Below, piece after piece: positions 54,565 to 63,106 of a stretch of 64,000 nucleotides of DNA (the first letter of the stretch is position 1; every line of letters begins with the position of its first letter). Location of the stretch: assembly GCF_005311025.1 (NCBI RefSeq), contig NZ_CP031747.1, forward strand, positions 3,387,634-3,451,633, given 5' to 3'. Under the pieces are notes generated by a model, which ran no database searches, was not told where the DNA came from, and saw only the letters and a list, made by a program, of their open reading frames with translations. This DNA is from Alcaligenes faecalis (GTDB lineage: Bacteria; Pseudomonadota; Gammaproteobacteria; Burkholderiales; Burkholderiaceae_B). Both the position numbers and the translations under genes were made by a program.

Positions 54565-55335
54565 ATGAACACTCCCGAGACCGTAGAACCGCAGGATCAG
54601 GCCGGGCCGCGCACCTTGCAACGCGGCCTGCTGGTGCTCAAGACTTTGCAGAATCATCAAGGCAAAGGACTGAGCGTCACCGACCTGTCGCGCGCCACGC
54701 AATTACAGCGCCCCACCATCTACCGGCTGCTGGCCGCCCTGATCGATCACGGTCTGGTTCAGAACAGCAGCCATAGCCGTCGCTACAGCGCCACGCGCCA
54801 GGATCAGGGCCTGTTTGGACTGGACCCGCGTGTCACCATCATGCAGCCCATCATGCAAGAGCTGGCTCAACAGACTGGCGACGCGGTCTTTCTGGTGGGC
54901 CGCGATGGCGACGACTCCGTTAGCCTGTGGCGCGAAATTGGCCCCTACCCGGTACAGATTCTGGCCACTTATGTCGGCAAGCGTCAGCCTTTGGGCGTGG
55001 GTTCGGGTGGCATGGCCTATCTGGCCACACTTGGGGACGAAGCGATCGAGCAGATTATCGAACGCAATGCCAATCAGCTGGATCAGTACGGTGGCATGAC
55101 CCAGCGCGAGATGCGCCAGTTGGTCACCAACACCCGTATCCGGGGCTACTCGGTTGTAGGCAACTACGCCGTACGCGGTGCTTTGGGTGTGGGCTGCGCG
55201 CTATGCGACCACAAAGGCCGCCCCATTCTGGCCATGAGTGTCACGGCCATTACCGAGCGCATGCCTGCGCCACGGCAAAAAGAAATTGCCGGTTTGCTGC
55301 GCGACGCGCTGGATTCGGTCGCCGACAAGTTTTAA
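54565..55335 (+). CDS. IclR family transcriptional regulator
   Basis: The 256-residue protein has an N-terminal winged helix (GLLVLKTLQNHQGKGLSVTDLSRATQLQRPTIYRLLAALIDHGLV) and an effector-binding IclR domain (LFGLDPRVTIMQPIMQELAQQTGDAVFLVGRDGDDSV, GVGSGGMAYLATLGDEAIEQII, SVVGNYAVRGALGVGCALCDHKGRPILAMSVTAI). A terminator ends its transcript before the transporter/mdc operon begins, so it probably controls that operon separately. Malonate or a related acid as effector is inferred from context. Malonate operons elsewhere use LysR or GntR proteins, so an IclR one would be unusual. Confidence 0.9.
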   Translation: MNTPETVEPQDQAGPRTLQRGLLVLKTLQNHQGKGLSVTDLSRATQLQRPTIYRLLAALIDHGLVQNSSHSRRYSATRQDQGLFGLDPRVTIMQPIMQELAQQTGDAVFLVGRDGDDSVSLWREIGPYPVQILATYVGKRQPLGVGSGGMAYLATLGDEAIEQIIERNANQLDQYGGMTQREMRQLVTNTRIRGYSVVGNYAVRGALGVGCALCDHKGRPILAMSVTAITERMPAPRQKEIAGLLRDALDSVADKF

Positions 55336-55388
55336 ATCTGGGCGGATTTCTCCCCCTGAATGGTGTCGGATCGTTAACACCCTCATCC

Positions 55389-55416
55389 GCACACAGCCTG
55401 CCCTGTGTGCTTTTTT
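55389..55416 (+). terminator. Terminator of the IclR gene
   Basis: GCACACAG and CTGTGTGC pair over CCTGCC and are followed by six T. Confidence 0.92.
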
Positions 55417-55656
55417 ACGTCTCGAAGTTCATTCCCTCTGTCTGCTTTTCCAATCAACGCAGATGGCTCCTCCAGGCTCAGCCTGTCAAAAAAAGAGAAA
55501 CTACGCTGGCTATAAGCCCAGTCCCTTCCCACGCCGCACTCCCCCCAGGTTGGCGTATGAAAAAAAAGCAGTTCCGTTTCAAACAGCGCCCTGTCCGCAA
55601 CTCAAACTGATCCTCTAATCAGTTCGTTTTAGCTAAATATCCCCATCTCCCGTAAA

Positions 55657-55686
55657 ACACGCGGCTTTATACCCAAAGCCGCGTGT
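55657..55686. other. Perfect hairpin upstream of the malonate operon
   Basis: ACACGCGGCTTT and AAAGCCGCGTGT form a 12-bp stem with a 6-base loop. It has no U tract and lies about 80 bases before the candidate promoter, so it could be an operator or a leftover structure. The rest of the 630-base gap (55336-55968) otherwise holds the terminator and promoter listed here. Confidence 0.5.
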
Positions 55687-55767
55687 CGCAGCATTCGCAC
55701 GCCCTTTTCTCCCTAGGGTTAACGCGTCATCGTTTCGCCGCGCGTAAATAAAACAACATTTGCTTTA

Positions 55768-55796
55768 TTGATCCACGCACTAGCCTGTCGCTATCT
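55768..55796 (+). promoter_or_regulatory. Candidate promoter of the transporter/amidase/mdc operon
   Basis: TTGATC, a 17-base spacer and CTATCT are found about 170 bases upstream of the transporter start. AATAAA/TTTATT inverted halves just before it (55747-55769 region) could be an operator. Sigma-70 assignment is by match to consensus only. Confidence 0.45.
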
Positions 55797-55968
55797 TGTG
55801 GGCACAACGATAAGCCCCCTAAGGGGCACACCATAAAAAAGGAAGGCGAGATACAGGCAACAGTCATTACCGAGGAGTACGCGCTAGCGGGACTGTGTAT
55901 CCAGCATCCACATCCATCAGCCGACCCACTAGCCAGGTCGGGGAGACAAAAACAAGGATAAGTTCATC

Positions 55969-57378
55969 ATGAACACCACTGCTACCCTCTCGGCCAAACC
56001 CAGGCCAAACTTGCTGACCCGCTTTACCAATATCTGCGTGCGTTACGTAGAAAAGTGGATGCCGGACCCGTATCTGTTCGCCGTCATCCTGAGCTTGCTG
56101 GTTGTAGGACTGATTGCCCTGTTTGTCGATGGCGCCACCCCCGGAGGAATGGTGGATGCCTGGTATCGCGGGGTATGGGGCCCCAAAAGTATTTTCACCT
56201 TTGCCCTGCAAATGGTGCTGATTCTGGTGACGGGCTACACCCTGGCTGAAGCACCGCCCTTGAAACGCGCCATCATCTGGTTGGCCTCCCGTGCCCGCAC
56301 ACAAGTTGAAGGCGCCCTGTTGTGCTTTGCCGTGGGCGCGATCTTCTGCCTGCTGAACTGGGGCCTGGGTCTGGTGGCTGGTGCCCTGGTTGCACGCCAG
56401 GTTGCCCGCCGTCTGCCCAATGTGCACTTTGGTTATCTGATTGCCTCGGGTTATATGGGTTACCTGCTCTGGACTCAAGGTCTGTCCAGCTCGATTGCCC
56501 TGGCCAATACCGACCCCAACAGCCCCATCAACGTCATCCATCAACTGACCAGCATGACGGTGCCGTTCAGCCTGACCATTTTCCAGCCCTATAGCTGGAT
56601 TCCAGTTGTGGCCCTGATCATCCTGCTGTTTCTGACGATCTGGCGCATGGAGCCTGACTACGCCTTGCCGCCTGACCCCGCCGTCTTTGCTGACATTGAA
56701 AAAGACCTGCCCAAAACCAAGCCCAGCACCCCGGCTGAAAAGCTGGAAAACCTGTGGATTCTGAATGTGCTGTTCTTTGCCGCGGGTATGTACTACTTCG
56801 TGCGCAGCGGTTTTGCGCTGAACATCTCATCCATGATCATGCTGTTTACCGTCACCGGTGCCCTGCTGCACTGGACGCCTATCCGCTTTATCAAATCCTT
56901 TGTCGAGTCCGCCAAAACGGCAGGCCCGTTGATTCTGCAGTACCCGCTGTATGGCGGCATCATGGGCTTGCTAGCCTATATCCCCATGGAAGGCGGTCGC
57001 GCCCTGGAAGAAATCCTGTCCTCCGCGCTGGTGACTGGGGCCAATGAATACACTCTGCCCTTCCTGACCTTTATCGCCTCCATCATCATCTCGCTGTTTG
57101 TTCCTTCCGGTGGCGGACACTGGGGTGTGCAAGGCCCCATCGCTGTGCAATCGGCCCTGGCCATTGGTCAGGACGGCCCTGCCTACCTGGGCCTGATGTC
57201 CATGGCCGTCGCCTTTGGCGAGGCGGTGGCCAACATGATCCAGCCCTTCTGGCTTTTGCCTGTGCTGGCCATTGCGCGCCTGAATGTACGACAAGTGATG
57301 GGCTTTACTGTCGTGGCCTTTCTGATTGGCACCGTCATTTTGACGATTGCTATTCTTATCGCACCCTTCACGATCTAA
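55969..57378 (+). CDS. Short-chain fatty acid transporter (AtoE family)
   Basis: The 469-residue membrane protein has about 12 hydrophobic segments and AtoE-family features: RYVEKWMPDPYLFAVILSLLVV, GYTLAEAPPLKRAIIWLASRARTQVEGALL, LNWGLGLVAGALVARQVARRLP and FVPSGGGHWGVQGPIAVQSALAIGQ. AtoE carries acetoacetate and other short-chain acids across the inner membrane. Placed as first gene of the operon before an amidase and malonate decarboxylase, it may import malonate, malonamate or export acetate; this is inference. Confidence 0.88.
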   Translation: MNTTATLSAKPRPNLLTRFTNICVRYVEKWMPDPYLFAVILSLLVVGLIALFVDGATPGGMVDAWYRGVWGPKSIFTFALQMVLILVTGYTLAEAPPLKRAIIWLASRARTQVEGALLCFAVGAIFCLLNWGLGLVAGALVARQVARRLPNVHFGYLIASGYMGYLLWTQGLSSSIALANTDPNSPINVIHQLTSMTVPFSLTIFQPYSWIPVVALIILLFLTIWRMEPDYALPPDPAVFADIEKDLPKTKPSTPAEKLENLWILNVLFFAAGMYYFVRSGFALNISSMIMLFTVTGALLHWTPIRFIKSFVESAKTAGPLILQYPLYGGIMGLLAYIPMEGGRALEEILSSALVTGANEYTLPFLTFIASIIISLFVPSGGGHWGVQGPIAVQSALAIGQDGPAYLGLMSMAVAFGEAVANMIQPFWLLPVLAIARLNVRQVMGFTVVAFLIGTVILTIAILIAPFTI

Positions 57379-57387
57379 GGACGCGCC

Positions 57388-58668
57388 ATGTCTGTGAATG
57401 ATTTCGCTACCCGAAACAGGACATCTAGCCAGGAGGCAGCAGAGGCAGCAATTGCCCGCTACGAACAAACCGAGGATCTGATTCAGGCCTTTGCCCATCT
57501 GGACAAGGAGCAGGTACGGCGTGTCGCCCAAGAGCAGGAGAACAACACCGGCCCTTTAAAGGGGCTGGTCATCGGCATCAAGGATTTGATCAATACGGCG
57601 GACGCTCCAGCCACCTATGGTTCGCCCATTTATCGCGACAACCGCCCCACCCAGGACGCTGCCATTGTGCAGGCTCTGCGTGCGGCCGGTGCCGTGCCTT
57701 TTGGCAAAACCGTCACCACGGAATTTGCGCTGTTCAGCCCTCCCAAGACACGCAACCCCTGGAATCTGGAGCACACGCCGGGCGGTTCGTCGTCCGGCTC
57801 GGCCGCTGCCGTGGCCGCCAATGTGGTGCCGGTAGCTTTGGGCACCCAGACAGCGGGGTCCGTGGTGCGCCCCGCCACGTTCTGCGGAATTTATGGCTTC
57901 AAACCCAGCTTCGGCGCCCTGCCCAGCAGCGGCTTGAAAACCATCAGCCCGTCTCTGGACACCTTGGGAATTTTGGGCCAGCGTCTGGAGGATGTGCGCC
58001 TTGTGTTCAACGCGCTGCGCAGCACGCCGGAAGTATCGCAAGTCCTGCAGCAAGCCCCTTTGCGCCTGAGCTTTTTGCACACGCCCTGGTGGGAGGACAT
58101 TGCCGAGGATTTGCGTGATCGGCTGGAAGCGACCGTGACTCACCTGAAAATGGATGACGGCCAGTTTGAAGTTCAGCTTAGCGACAGGGACAGTCTGTTT
58201 GGTGAACTGACCCACGCGCAGCAAGCCATCATGGGAGCTGAAGTACTGGCCCATTTAAGCCATGAACGCCAGCAACACCTGGAACTGCTCTCGCCTGCTT
58301 TGCAGACTTATCTGGATAAATGCGCACAGACTCAACCTGCCGAACTGATTCAGGCTCAAGGCCTGATCAATCAGGTCAAGCGCCAACCCGAGCTGATCTT
58401 CGGCGACGCAGACCTAATCCTGAGCGCCGCCGCCTTGGGCGAGGCTCCCACACGCGACACCACGGGCGATCCCGTGCTGTGCCGTGCCTGGACGGCATTG
58501 GGCATTCCATGCATCAACTTGCCCATCGGCTTTGGCAGCCACGGGCTTCCTTTAGGACTGCAAGTGGCTGCCCGCCCTGGGCAAGATGACCTGCTACTGG
58601 AAGCGGCCACCCGCATTGCCCATCGCCTGGGCACATTAACTATCGCGCTGCCTGAACTCCGATCCTGA
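57388..58668 (+). CDS. Amidase-signature family amidase
   Basis: The 426-residue enzyme has the amidase signature triad: Lys in LVIGIKDLINTADAPATYGSP, the cis-Ser in GGSSSGSAAAVAANVVPVALGTQTAGSVVRPATF and the nucleophile Ser in TAGS. Length and TQTAGS wording resemble malonamidase-like amidases (about 410 residues). It begins nine bases after the transporter stop and precedes mdcA, so release of malonate from malonamate or another half-amide is plausible. A general amidase or glutamyl-tRNA amidotransferase subunit A is less likely: no GatB/GatC genes are nearby. Confidence 0.85.
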   Translation: MSVNDFATRNRTSSQEAAEAAIARYEQTEDLIQAFAHLDKEQVRRVAQEQENNTGPLKGLVIGIKDLINTADAPATYGSPIYRDNRPTQDAAIVQALRAAGAVPFGKTVTTEFALFSPPKTRNPWNLEHTPGGSSSGSAAAVAANVVPVALGTQTAGSVVRPATFCGIYGFKPSFGALPSSGLKTISPSLDTLGILGQRLEDVRLVFNALRSTPEVSQVLQQAPLRLSFLHTPWWEDIAEDLRDRLEATVTHLKMDDGQFEVQLSDRDSLFGELTHAQQAIMGAEVLAHLSHERQQHLELLSPALQTYLDKCAQTQPAELIQAQGLINQVKRQPELIFGDADLILSAAALGEAPTRDTTGDPVLCRAWTALGIPCINLPIGFGSHGLPLGLQVAARPGQDDLLLEAATRIAHRLGTLTIALPELRS

Positions 58669-58725
58669 AGGGTCGGGCAGCTTACTCAACGGATCACATC
58701 GACAGAGGTAGGACAGGGAAACCCA

Positions 58726-60408
58726 ATGACGGACAGCAACTGGAATCTTAAGAATCAAGCCCGCCAGCAAAGACTGCAACGTGCCAGCCGCGCACTGGGA
58801 GACTCTTTGCAAGGCAAGATATGCAGCACGGATAAAGCCAGCAGCTTGCTGGAAGCCGTATTACAAGTAGGAGATCGAGTATGTCTGGAAGGCAATAACC
58901 AGAAGCAGGCCGACTTTCTGGCCGACGCACTGGTGGGCGTCGACCCAGCGCAGATTCATGACCTGCACATGGTGCAATCCGTGCTGGCCTTGCCCCAGCA
59001 TCTGGATGTGTTTGAAAAAGGCATTGCCAACCGCCTGGACTTCAGCTTTTCCGGCCCGCAAGGTGCGCGCCTGGCCAGGCTGGCCTCAGCAGGACGACTG
59101 AACATCGGTGCCATTCATACCTATCTGGAGTTGTTTGCCCGTTACTTTGTAGATTTGACCCCGAATGTCGCGCTCATCGCGGCCCAGGCCGCCGATGAGC
59201 ACGGCAATCTGTACACCGGCCCCAATACCGAAGATACCCCGGCTATTGTGGAAGCCACTGCCTTTTCCGGCGGCATTGTCATCGCCCAGGTCAACGAGCT
59301 GGTCGACAGCCAGACCACCCGCCTGCCACGCGTGGACATTCCCGCCGACTGGGTGAACTTTGTCGTGCCCGCTCCCCGCCCGCACTTTATCGAACCGCTG
59401 TTTACCCGCGACCCAGCCCAGATCAGCGAAATCCAGGTCTTGATGGCCATGATGGCGATCAAGGGCATCTACGCGGAATACGGTGTGCAACGCCTGAACC
59501 ACGGCATCGGTTTTGATACCGCCGCCATTGAACTGCTGCTGCCCACTTACGGCGAATCGCTGGGCCTGAAAGGCAAGATTTGCCAGCACTGGGCCTTGAA
59601 TCCGCATCCTGCCCTGATCCCGGCCATCGAAGCCGGTTGGGTGCAATCGGTGCACTCCTTCGGCTCCGAGCTGGGCATGGAAAACTATCTGCGAGCCCGC
59701 TCCGACGTGTTCTTCACCGGCCCGGATGGCAGCATGCGCAGCAACCGCGCGTTCTGTCAGGCGGCTGGCCACTACGCCTGTGACCTGTTCATCGGCTCCA
59801 CCTTGCAGATCGACCTGCATGGCAATAGCTCCACCGCCACGCTGGGCCGTATTGCCGGTTTTGGTGGCGCACCCAATATGGGCGCGGATGCTCGCGGTCG
59901 TCGCCACGCCAGCCCCGCCTGGTTGAAAGCCGGGCAAGAGGCACGCCAAGGACGCCAAGGTGCAGCCGGTACGCCACGTGGTCAGAAGCTGGTGGTGCAG
60001 ATTGTGGAAACCTTCCGCGAACACATGACGCCCGCCTTTGTGGACACCCTGGATGCCTGGACCCTGCAGGAGCAGACCGGCATGGATCTGCCGCCCATCA
60101 TGGTGTACGGCGACGATGTCACTCACATCCTGACAGAAGAAGGCATCGCCAATCTCTTGCTGTGCCGTACCGACGAAGAGCGCGAACAAGCCATACGGGG
60201 TGTTGCCGGCTATACGCAAGTGGGCCTGGGCCGAGATGCCCGCATGGTGGAGAACCTGCGTGATCGCGGCATCATCCGTCGCCCTCAAGATTTGGGCATA
60301 GACCCACGCCAGGCCACCCGCAATTTATTGGCCGCACGCAGCATGCGGGATCTGGTTCAAGCCTCCGGCGGGCTGTATCAACCTCCGGCACGCTTCCGTA
60401 ACTGGTAA
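58726..60408 (+). CDS. mdcA: Malonate decarboxylase subunit alpha (MdcA)
   Basis: The 560-residue protein is the acyl-carrier-protein transferase subunit of biotin-independent malonate decarboxylase, moving malonyl and acetyl groups on the CoA-like prosthetic group of MdcC. Features include GDRVCLEGNNQKQADFLADAL, DLHMVQSVLALPQHLDVFEKGIANRLDFSFSGPQGARLARL and SFGSELGMENYLRARSDVFFTGPDGSMRSNRAFCQAAGHYACDLFIGSTLQIDLHGNSSTATLGRIAGFGGAPNMG. Length matches the family. First mdc gene, 57 bases after the amidase stop. Confidence 0.95.
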   Translation: MTDSNWNLKNQARQQRLQRASRALGDSLQGKICSTDKASSLLEAVLQVGDRVCLEGNNQKQADFLADALVGVDPAQIHDLHMVQSVLALPQHLDVFEKGIANRLDFSFSGPQGARLARLASAGRLNIGAIHTYLELFARYFVDLTPNVALIAAQAADEHGNLYTGPNTEDTPAIVEATAFSGGIVIAQVNELVDSQTTRLPRVDIPADWVNFVVPAPRPHFIEPLFTRDPAQISEIQVLMAMMAIKGIYAEYGVQRLNHGIGFDTAAIELLLPTYGESLGLKGKICQHWALNPHPALIPAIEAGWVQSVHSFGSELGMENYLRARSDVFFTGPDGSMRSNRAFCQAAGHYACDLFIGSTLQIDLHGNSSTATLGRIAGFGGAPNMGADARGRRHASPAWLKAGQEARQGRQGAAGTPRGQKLVVQIVETFREHMTPAFVDTLDAWTLQEQTGMDLPPIMVYGDDVTHILTEEGIANLLLCRTDEEREQAIRGVAGYTQVGLGRDARMVENLRDRGIIRRPQDLGIDPRQATRNLLAARSMRDLVQASGGLYQPPARFRNW

Positions 60409-60442
60409 TGGCCCGCCACGCTATTTGCATTAGGAGATCACG

Positions 60443-60793
60443 ATGACAAACATTCCTCACGGCCTGGAAACCCTGGCCTATAGCTTCAAAGGACAAGAGC
60501 CTATTGGCACCTTCCAGCCTGTGCTGGTGGGCGTGGTAGGTTCGGGCAATCTGGAAGTGTTGGCCGAGCCCAAGGACAGCGCCGAATGCACCATCCATAT
60601 TCATACCTCGGCACGTGGTTTCTCCACGATCTGGGATGCGGTGGTCCGGGACTTTCACCAGCGCCATCCGCTGGCCGGTATTCACTTTGACATTAACGAT
60701 ATGGGGGCCACCCCTGCCGTGGTCAGTCTGCGTCTGGACCAGGCCGCCAGCGAAGCCCTGGCACGTAGCCAAGCACAAGGAACACAGTCATGA
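60443..60793 (+). CDS. mdcC: Malonate decarboxylase acyl carrier protein, delta subunit (MdcC)
   Basis: The 116-residue protein carries the 2'-(5''-phosphoribosyl)-3'-dephospho-CoA group. The attachment Ser is the one in GVVGSGNLEVLAE (Ser34), and the C-terminal DINDMGATPAVVSLRLDQA segment is conserved in MdcC. The family is about 100 residues. It ends within 4 bases of mdcD's start (overlap). Confidence 0.93.
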   Translation: MTNIPHGLETLAYSFKGQEPIGTFQPVLVGVVGSGNLEVLAEPKDSAECTIHIHTSARGFSTIWDAVVRDFHQRHPLAGIHFDINDMGATPAVVSLRLDQAASEALARSQAQGTQS

Positions 60794-61692
60794 GCAGTTA
60801 TCTGGAGTGTTCTGCCCGCCAGCGCGTCCAGGCTCTGTTTGACGCCAACAGCTTTCACGAATGGCTGCCCCCCGCACAACGCTTGAGCAGCCCCCATCTG
60901 GCGCAGTTGGGAGTGCCTTCTTCCTTTGATGATGGCGTGGCTATCGGCCGTGCCTTGCTGGAGGGGCAGACCGTGTATGTGGCGGCGCAGGAAGGCGAAT
61001 TCATGGGCGGTGGCGTGGGCGAAGTCCACGGCGCCAAGCTGGTGGGCCTGCTGCGTCGAGCCATGACTGACCGTCCTGCAGGCGTAGTGCTGCTGCTGGA
61101 GTCCGGTGGTGTGCGTTTGCACGAAGCTAACGCCGGTTTGATAGCCGTCTCGGAAGTGATGCGCGCCCTGCTGGACACGCGTAATGCCGGAGTGCCTGTG
61201 ATTGCTTTGGTCGGCGGGCAAAACGGTTGCTTTGGAGGTATGGGCATTGTGGCCCGCTGCACCAATCACCTGATCATGAGCGACGTCGGCCGTCTGGCCA
61301 TGTCCGGCCCGGAAGTGATTGAAGCCTCCCACGGAGTCGAAGAATACGACTCCAAGGACCGCGCTTTGGTCTGGCAAACCAGTGGCGGAAAACACCGCTG
61401 GCTGACTGCCGATTGCGACGACCTTGTACCGGACACCGTGGCCGCTTTCCGCGCCGCTGCCGTACAAGGCTTGAAGAATCCAGCTCGTGGTCCCGTCACC
61501 CTGGAAGAGCTGGAACAGGAACATCAGCTGCTGGCACACCGCGCAGCCCTGCTGCCTGTGGAGCAATGGGACCAAACTGAAAATCAGGCCCAAGCCTTGT
61601 GGCAAGCACTGGGGCTGGAACAAAGTGATCAAGTCGGGCAGATGGATGCTGCAGCCGTCAAAGCATTACGCAGCCAGGAGGCGCTGTCATGA
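60790..61692 (+). CDS. mdcD: Malonate decarboxylase subunit beta (MdcD)
   Basis: The 300-residue carboxyltransferase-like subunit works with MdcE to decarboxylate malonyl-S-ACP. It has ECSARQRVQALFDANSFHEWLPP, ALLEGQTVYVAAQEGEFMGGGVGEVHGAKLVGLLRRA, GVVLLLESGGVRLHEANAGLIAVSEVMRALLD and GGQNGCFGGMGIVARCTNHLIMSD. The ATG overlaps mdcC by 4 bases and its stop overlaps mdcE. Confidence 0.95.
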   Translation: MSSYLECSARQRVQALFDANSFHEWLPPAQRLSSPHLAQLGVPSSFDDGVAIGRALLEGQTVYVAAQEGEFMGGGVGEVHGAKLVGLLRRAMTDRPAGVVLLLESGGVRLHEANAGLIAVSEVMRALLDTRNAGVPVIALVGGQNGCFGGMGIVARCTNHLIMSDVGRLAMSGPEVIEASHGVEEYDSKDRALVWQTSGGKHRWLTADCDDLVPDTVAAFRAAAVQGLKNPARGPVTLEELEQEHQLLAHRAALLPVEQWDQTENQAQALWQALGLEQSDQVGQMDAAAVKALRSQEALS

Positions 61693-62402
61693 AATGGGAA
61701 ACACTGGTGCAATCGCTGTTCGATACGCAGCACAGCATTAGCGAACAGGATTTGTTCTTGCAGGGCGATGCCCAGTTTGATGGCGAGACCTTGGCCGTGA
61801 TCGGCACGACGGAACACGCCCCCATCGGCGTGTCCCTGGCCTTGACCCAGGCACAGGCCGTGCTGGACACCATCAAGAACCATCCTGGCCGTAGCCTGCT
61901 GCTTTTGGTCGATACCCAGGGCCAGCAACTGCGCCGCCGCGATGAGCTGCTTGGCATCAACCGCGCCATGGCTCACTTGGGTATGTGCCTGGATCTGGCC
62001 AGACGCAAAGGCCACAAGGTCATTGGGCTGGTGTACGACCAGGCCCTGTCCGGTGGCTTCATCACCTCCGGTCTGATTGCCGATGCCTGCTATGCCGTGC
62101 CCGAAGCCGAAATTCGCGTCATGCGCATTCCTGCCATGGCCCGCGTCACCAAGCTGCCCGAAGCCATGCTGGAAGAGCTGGCGCAGTCCAATCCGGTCTT
62201 TGCGCCCGGCGTAGGCAATTATGTGGCCATGGGAGGCATTCAGTCTGTCTGGGACAGCAGTTCGCCAGAGCAACTGCGTGCTTCCTTGCGGGCAGCACTG
62301 GCTCAATCCAATGATCAGGATCGCCGCGCCAGCGATGGTGCCGAACGTGGTGGCCGCCGCCTGGCTGCCCAGATCATTGAACAGGTCTTGCAGGCATCCT
62401 GA
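61689..62402 (+). CDS. mdcE: Malonate decarboxylase subunit gamma (MdcE)
   Basis: The 237-residue partner of MdcD has NHPGRSLLLLVDTQGQQLRRRDELLGINRAMAHLG, VIGLVYDQALSGGFITSGLIADACYAVPEAEIRVMRIPAMARVTKLPEAMLEEL and FAPGVGNYVAMGGIQSVW, as in family members of about 240-270 residues. It overlaps mdcD by 4 bases and mdcG by one base (TGATG). Confidence 0.95.
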   Translation: MKWETLVQSLFDTQHSISEQDLFLQGDAQFDGETLAVIGTTEHAPIGVSLALTQAQAVLDTIKNHPGRSLLLLVDTQGQQLRRRDELLGINRAMAHLGMCLDLARRKGHKVIGLVYDQALSGGFITSGLIADACYAVPEAEIRVMRIPAMARVTKLPEAMLEELAQSNPVFAPGVGNYVAMGGIQSVWDSSSPEQLRASLRAALAQSNDQDRRASDGAERGGRRLAAQIIEQVLQAS

Positions 62403-63106
62403 TGAACGCCCAGCTGCCCGCTCGCCGTCACCACCTGATCACGCTGGACAACACAGCCTGGGATCAGGTGTTGGCTGATCTGGAGCCGACCAGCCACGCC
62501 TGCCAGAGCCTGCGTCAATGGCAGGCTCGAGGCTGGCCGCTGGTCGTCAGCCGTCAGCCAGGCGAACTGCGTAGCGGACAGTTGCAAGTGGGCATTCCTT
62601 TACCGAGCGATTGGGGGCGGCAACGTCTGTCCCTGATCGTTTCCCAGAACCAGAGCCTGTCTTGGGGCAGTTTCCCCCCCGCCCACGAAGCCCAAACCTT
62701 ATTGCCAGCCTCCTTGGCGCAAGACTGGCTGAGCTTATGCCAGCGTATGCAAGCACATGGCTGCACGGCTCAGGTCTATGGCAGTTATGGCTGGGAGCTG
62801 ATCACAGGACAGGGCTATGTGCGTGAAGGTTCAGACCTGGATTTGCTGCTACCCGTGCAGAGCGCCACGCAAGCAGATCGTCTGGTGGAGCTATTAAGTG
62901 CAATCAGCGAATTGTCCGGTTTTCCCCGTCTGGATGGCGAGCTGCTGTTCCCCGATGACGCCGCCATTGCCTGGCGTGAATGGCAGCAATGGCGCAGCGG
63001 TGCCAGCAGCAAAGTCATGATCAAACGCACTCATGGTGTACGTATTCAGGCGCACTCGGACTGGCCCGAGCACGCTCCTGCTCCGGAGTCCTCTCATGCT
63101 GCTTGA
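62402..63106 (+). CDS. mdcG: Phosphoribosyl-dephospho-CoA transferase (MdcG)
   Basis: The 234-residue protein attaches the prosthetic group to apo-MdcC. Its second half has VYGSYGWELITGQGYVREGSDLDLLLPVQSATQADRLVELLSAISELSGFPRLDGELLFPDDAAIAWREW with the nucleotidyltransferase-like SDLDLL acidic pair, and the N-terminal half has RQPGELRSGQLQVGIPLPSDWGRQRLSLIV. It overlaps mdcE by one base and mdcB by 11 bases. Confidence 0.92.
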   Translation: MNAQLPARRHHLITLDNTAWDQVLADLEPTSHACQSLRQWQARGWPLVVSRQPGELRSGQLQVGIPLPSDWGRQRLSLIVSQNQSLSWGSFPPAHEAQTLLPASLAQDWLSLCQRMQAHGCTAQVYGSYGWELITGQGYVREGSDLDLLLPVQSATQADRLVELLSAISELSGFPRLDGELLFPDDAAIAWREWQQWRSGASSKVMIKRTHGVRIQAHSDWPEHAPAPESSHAA

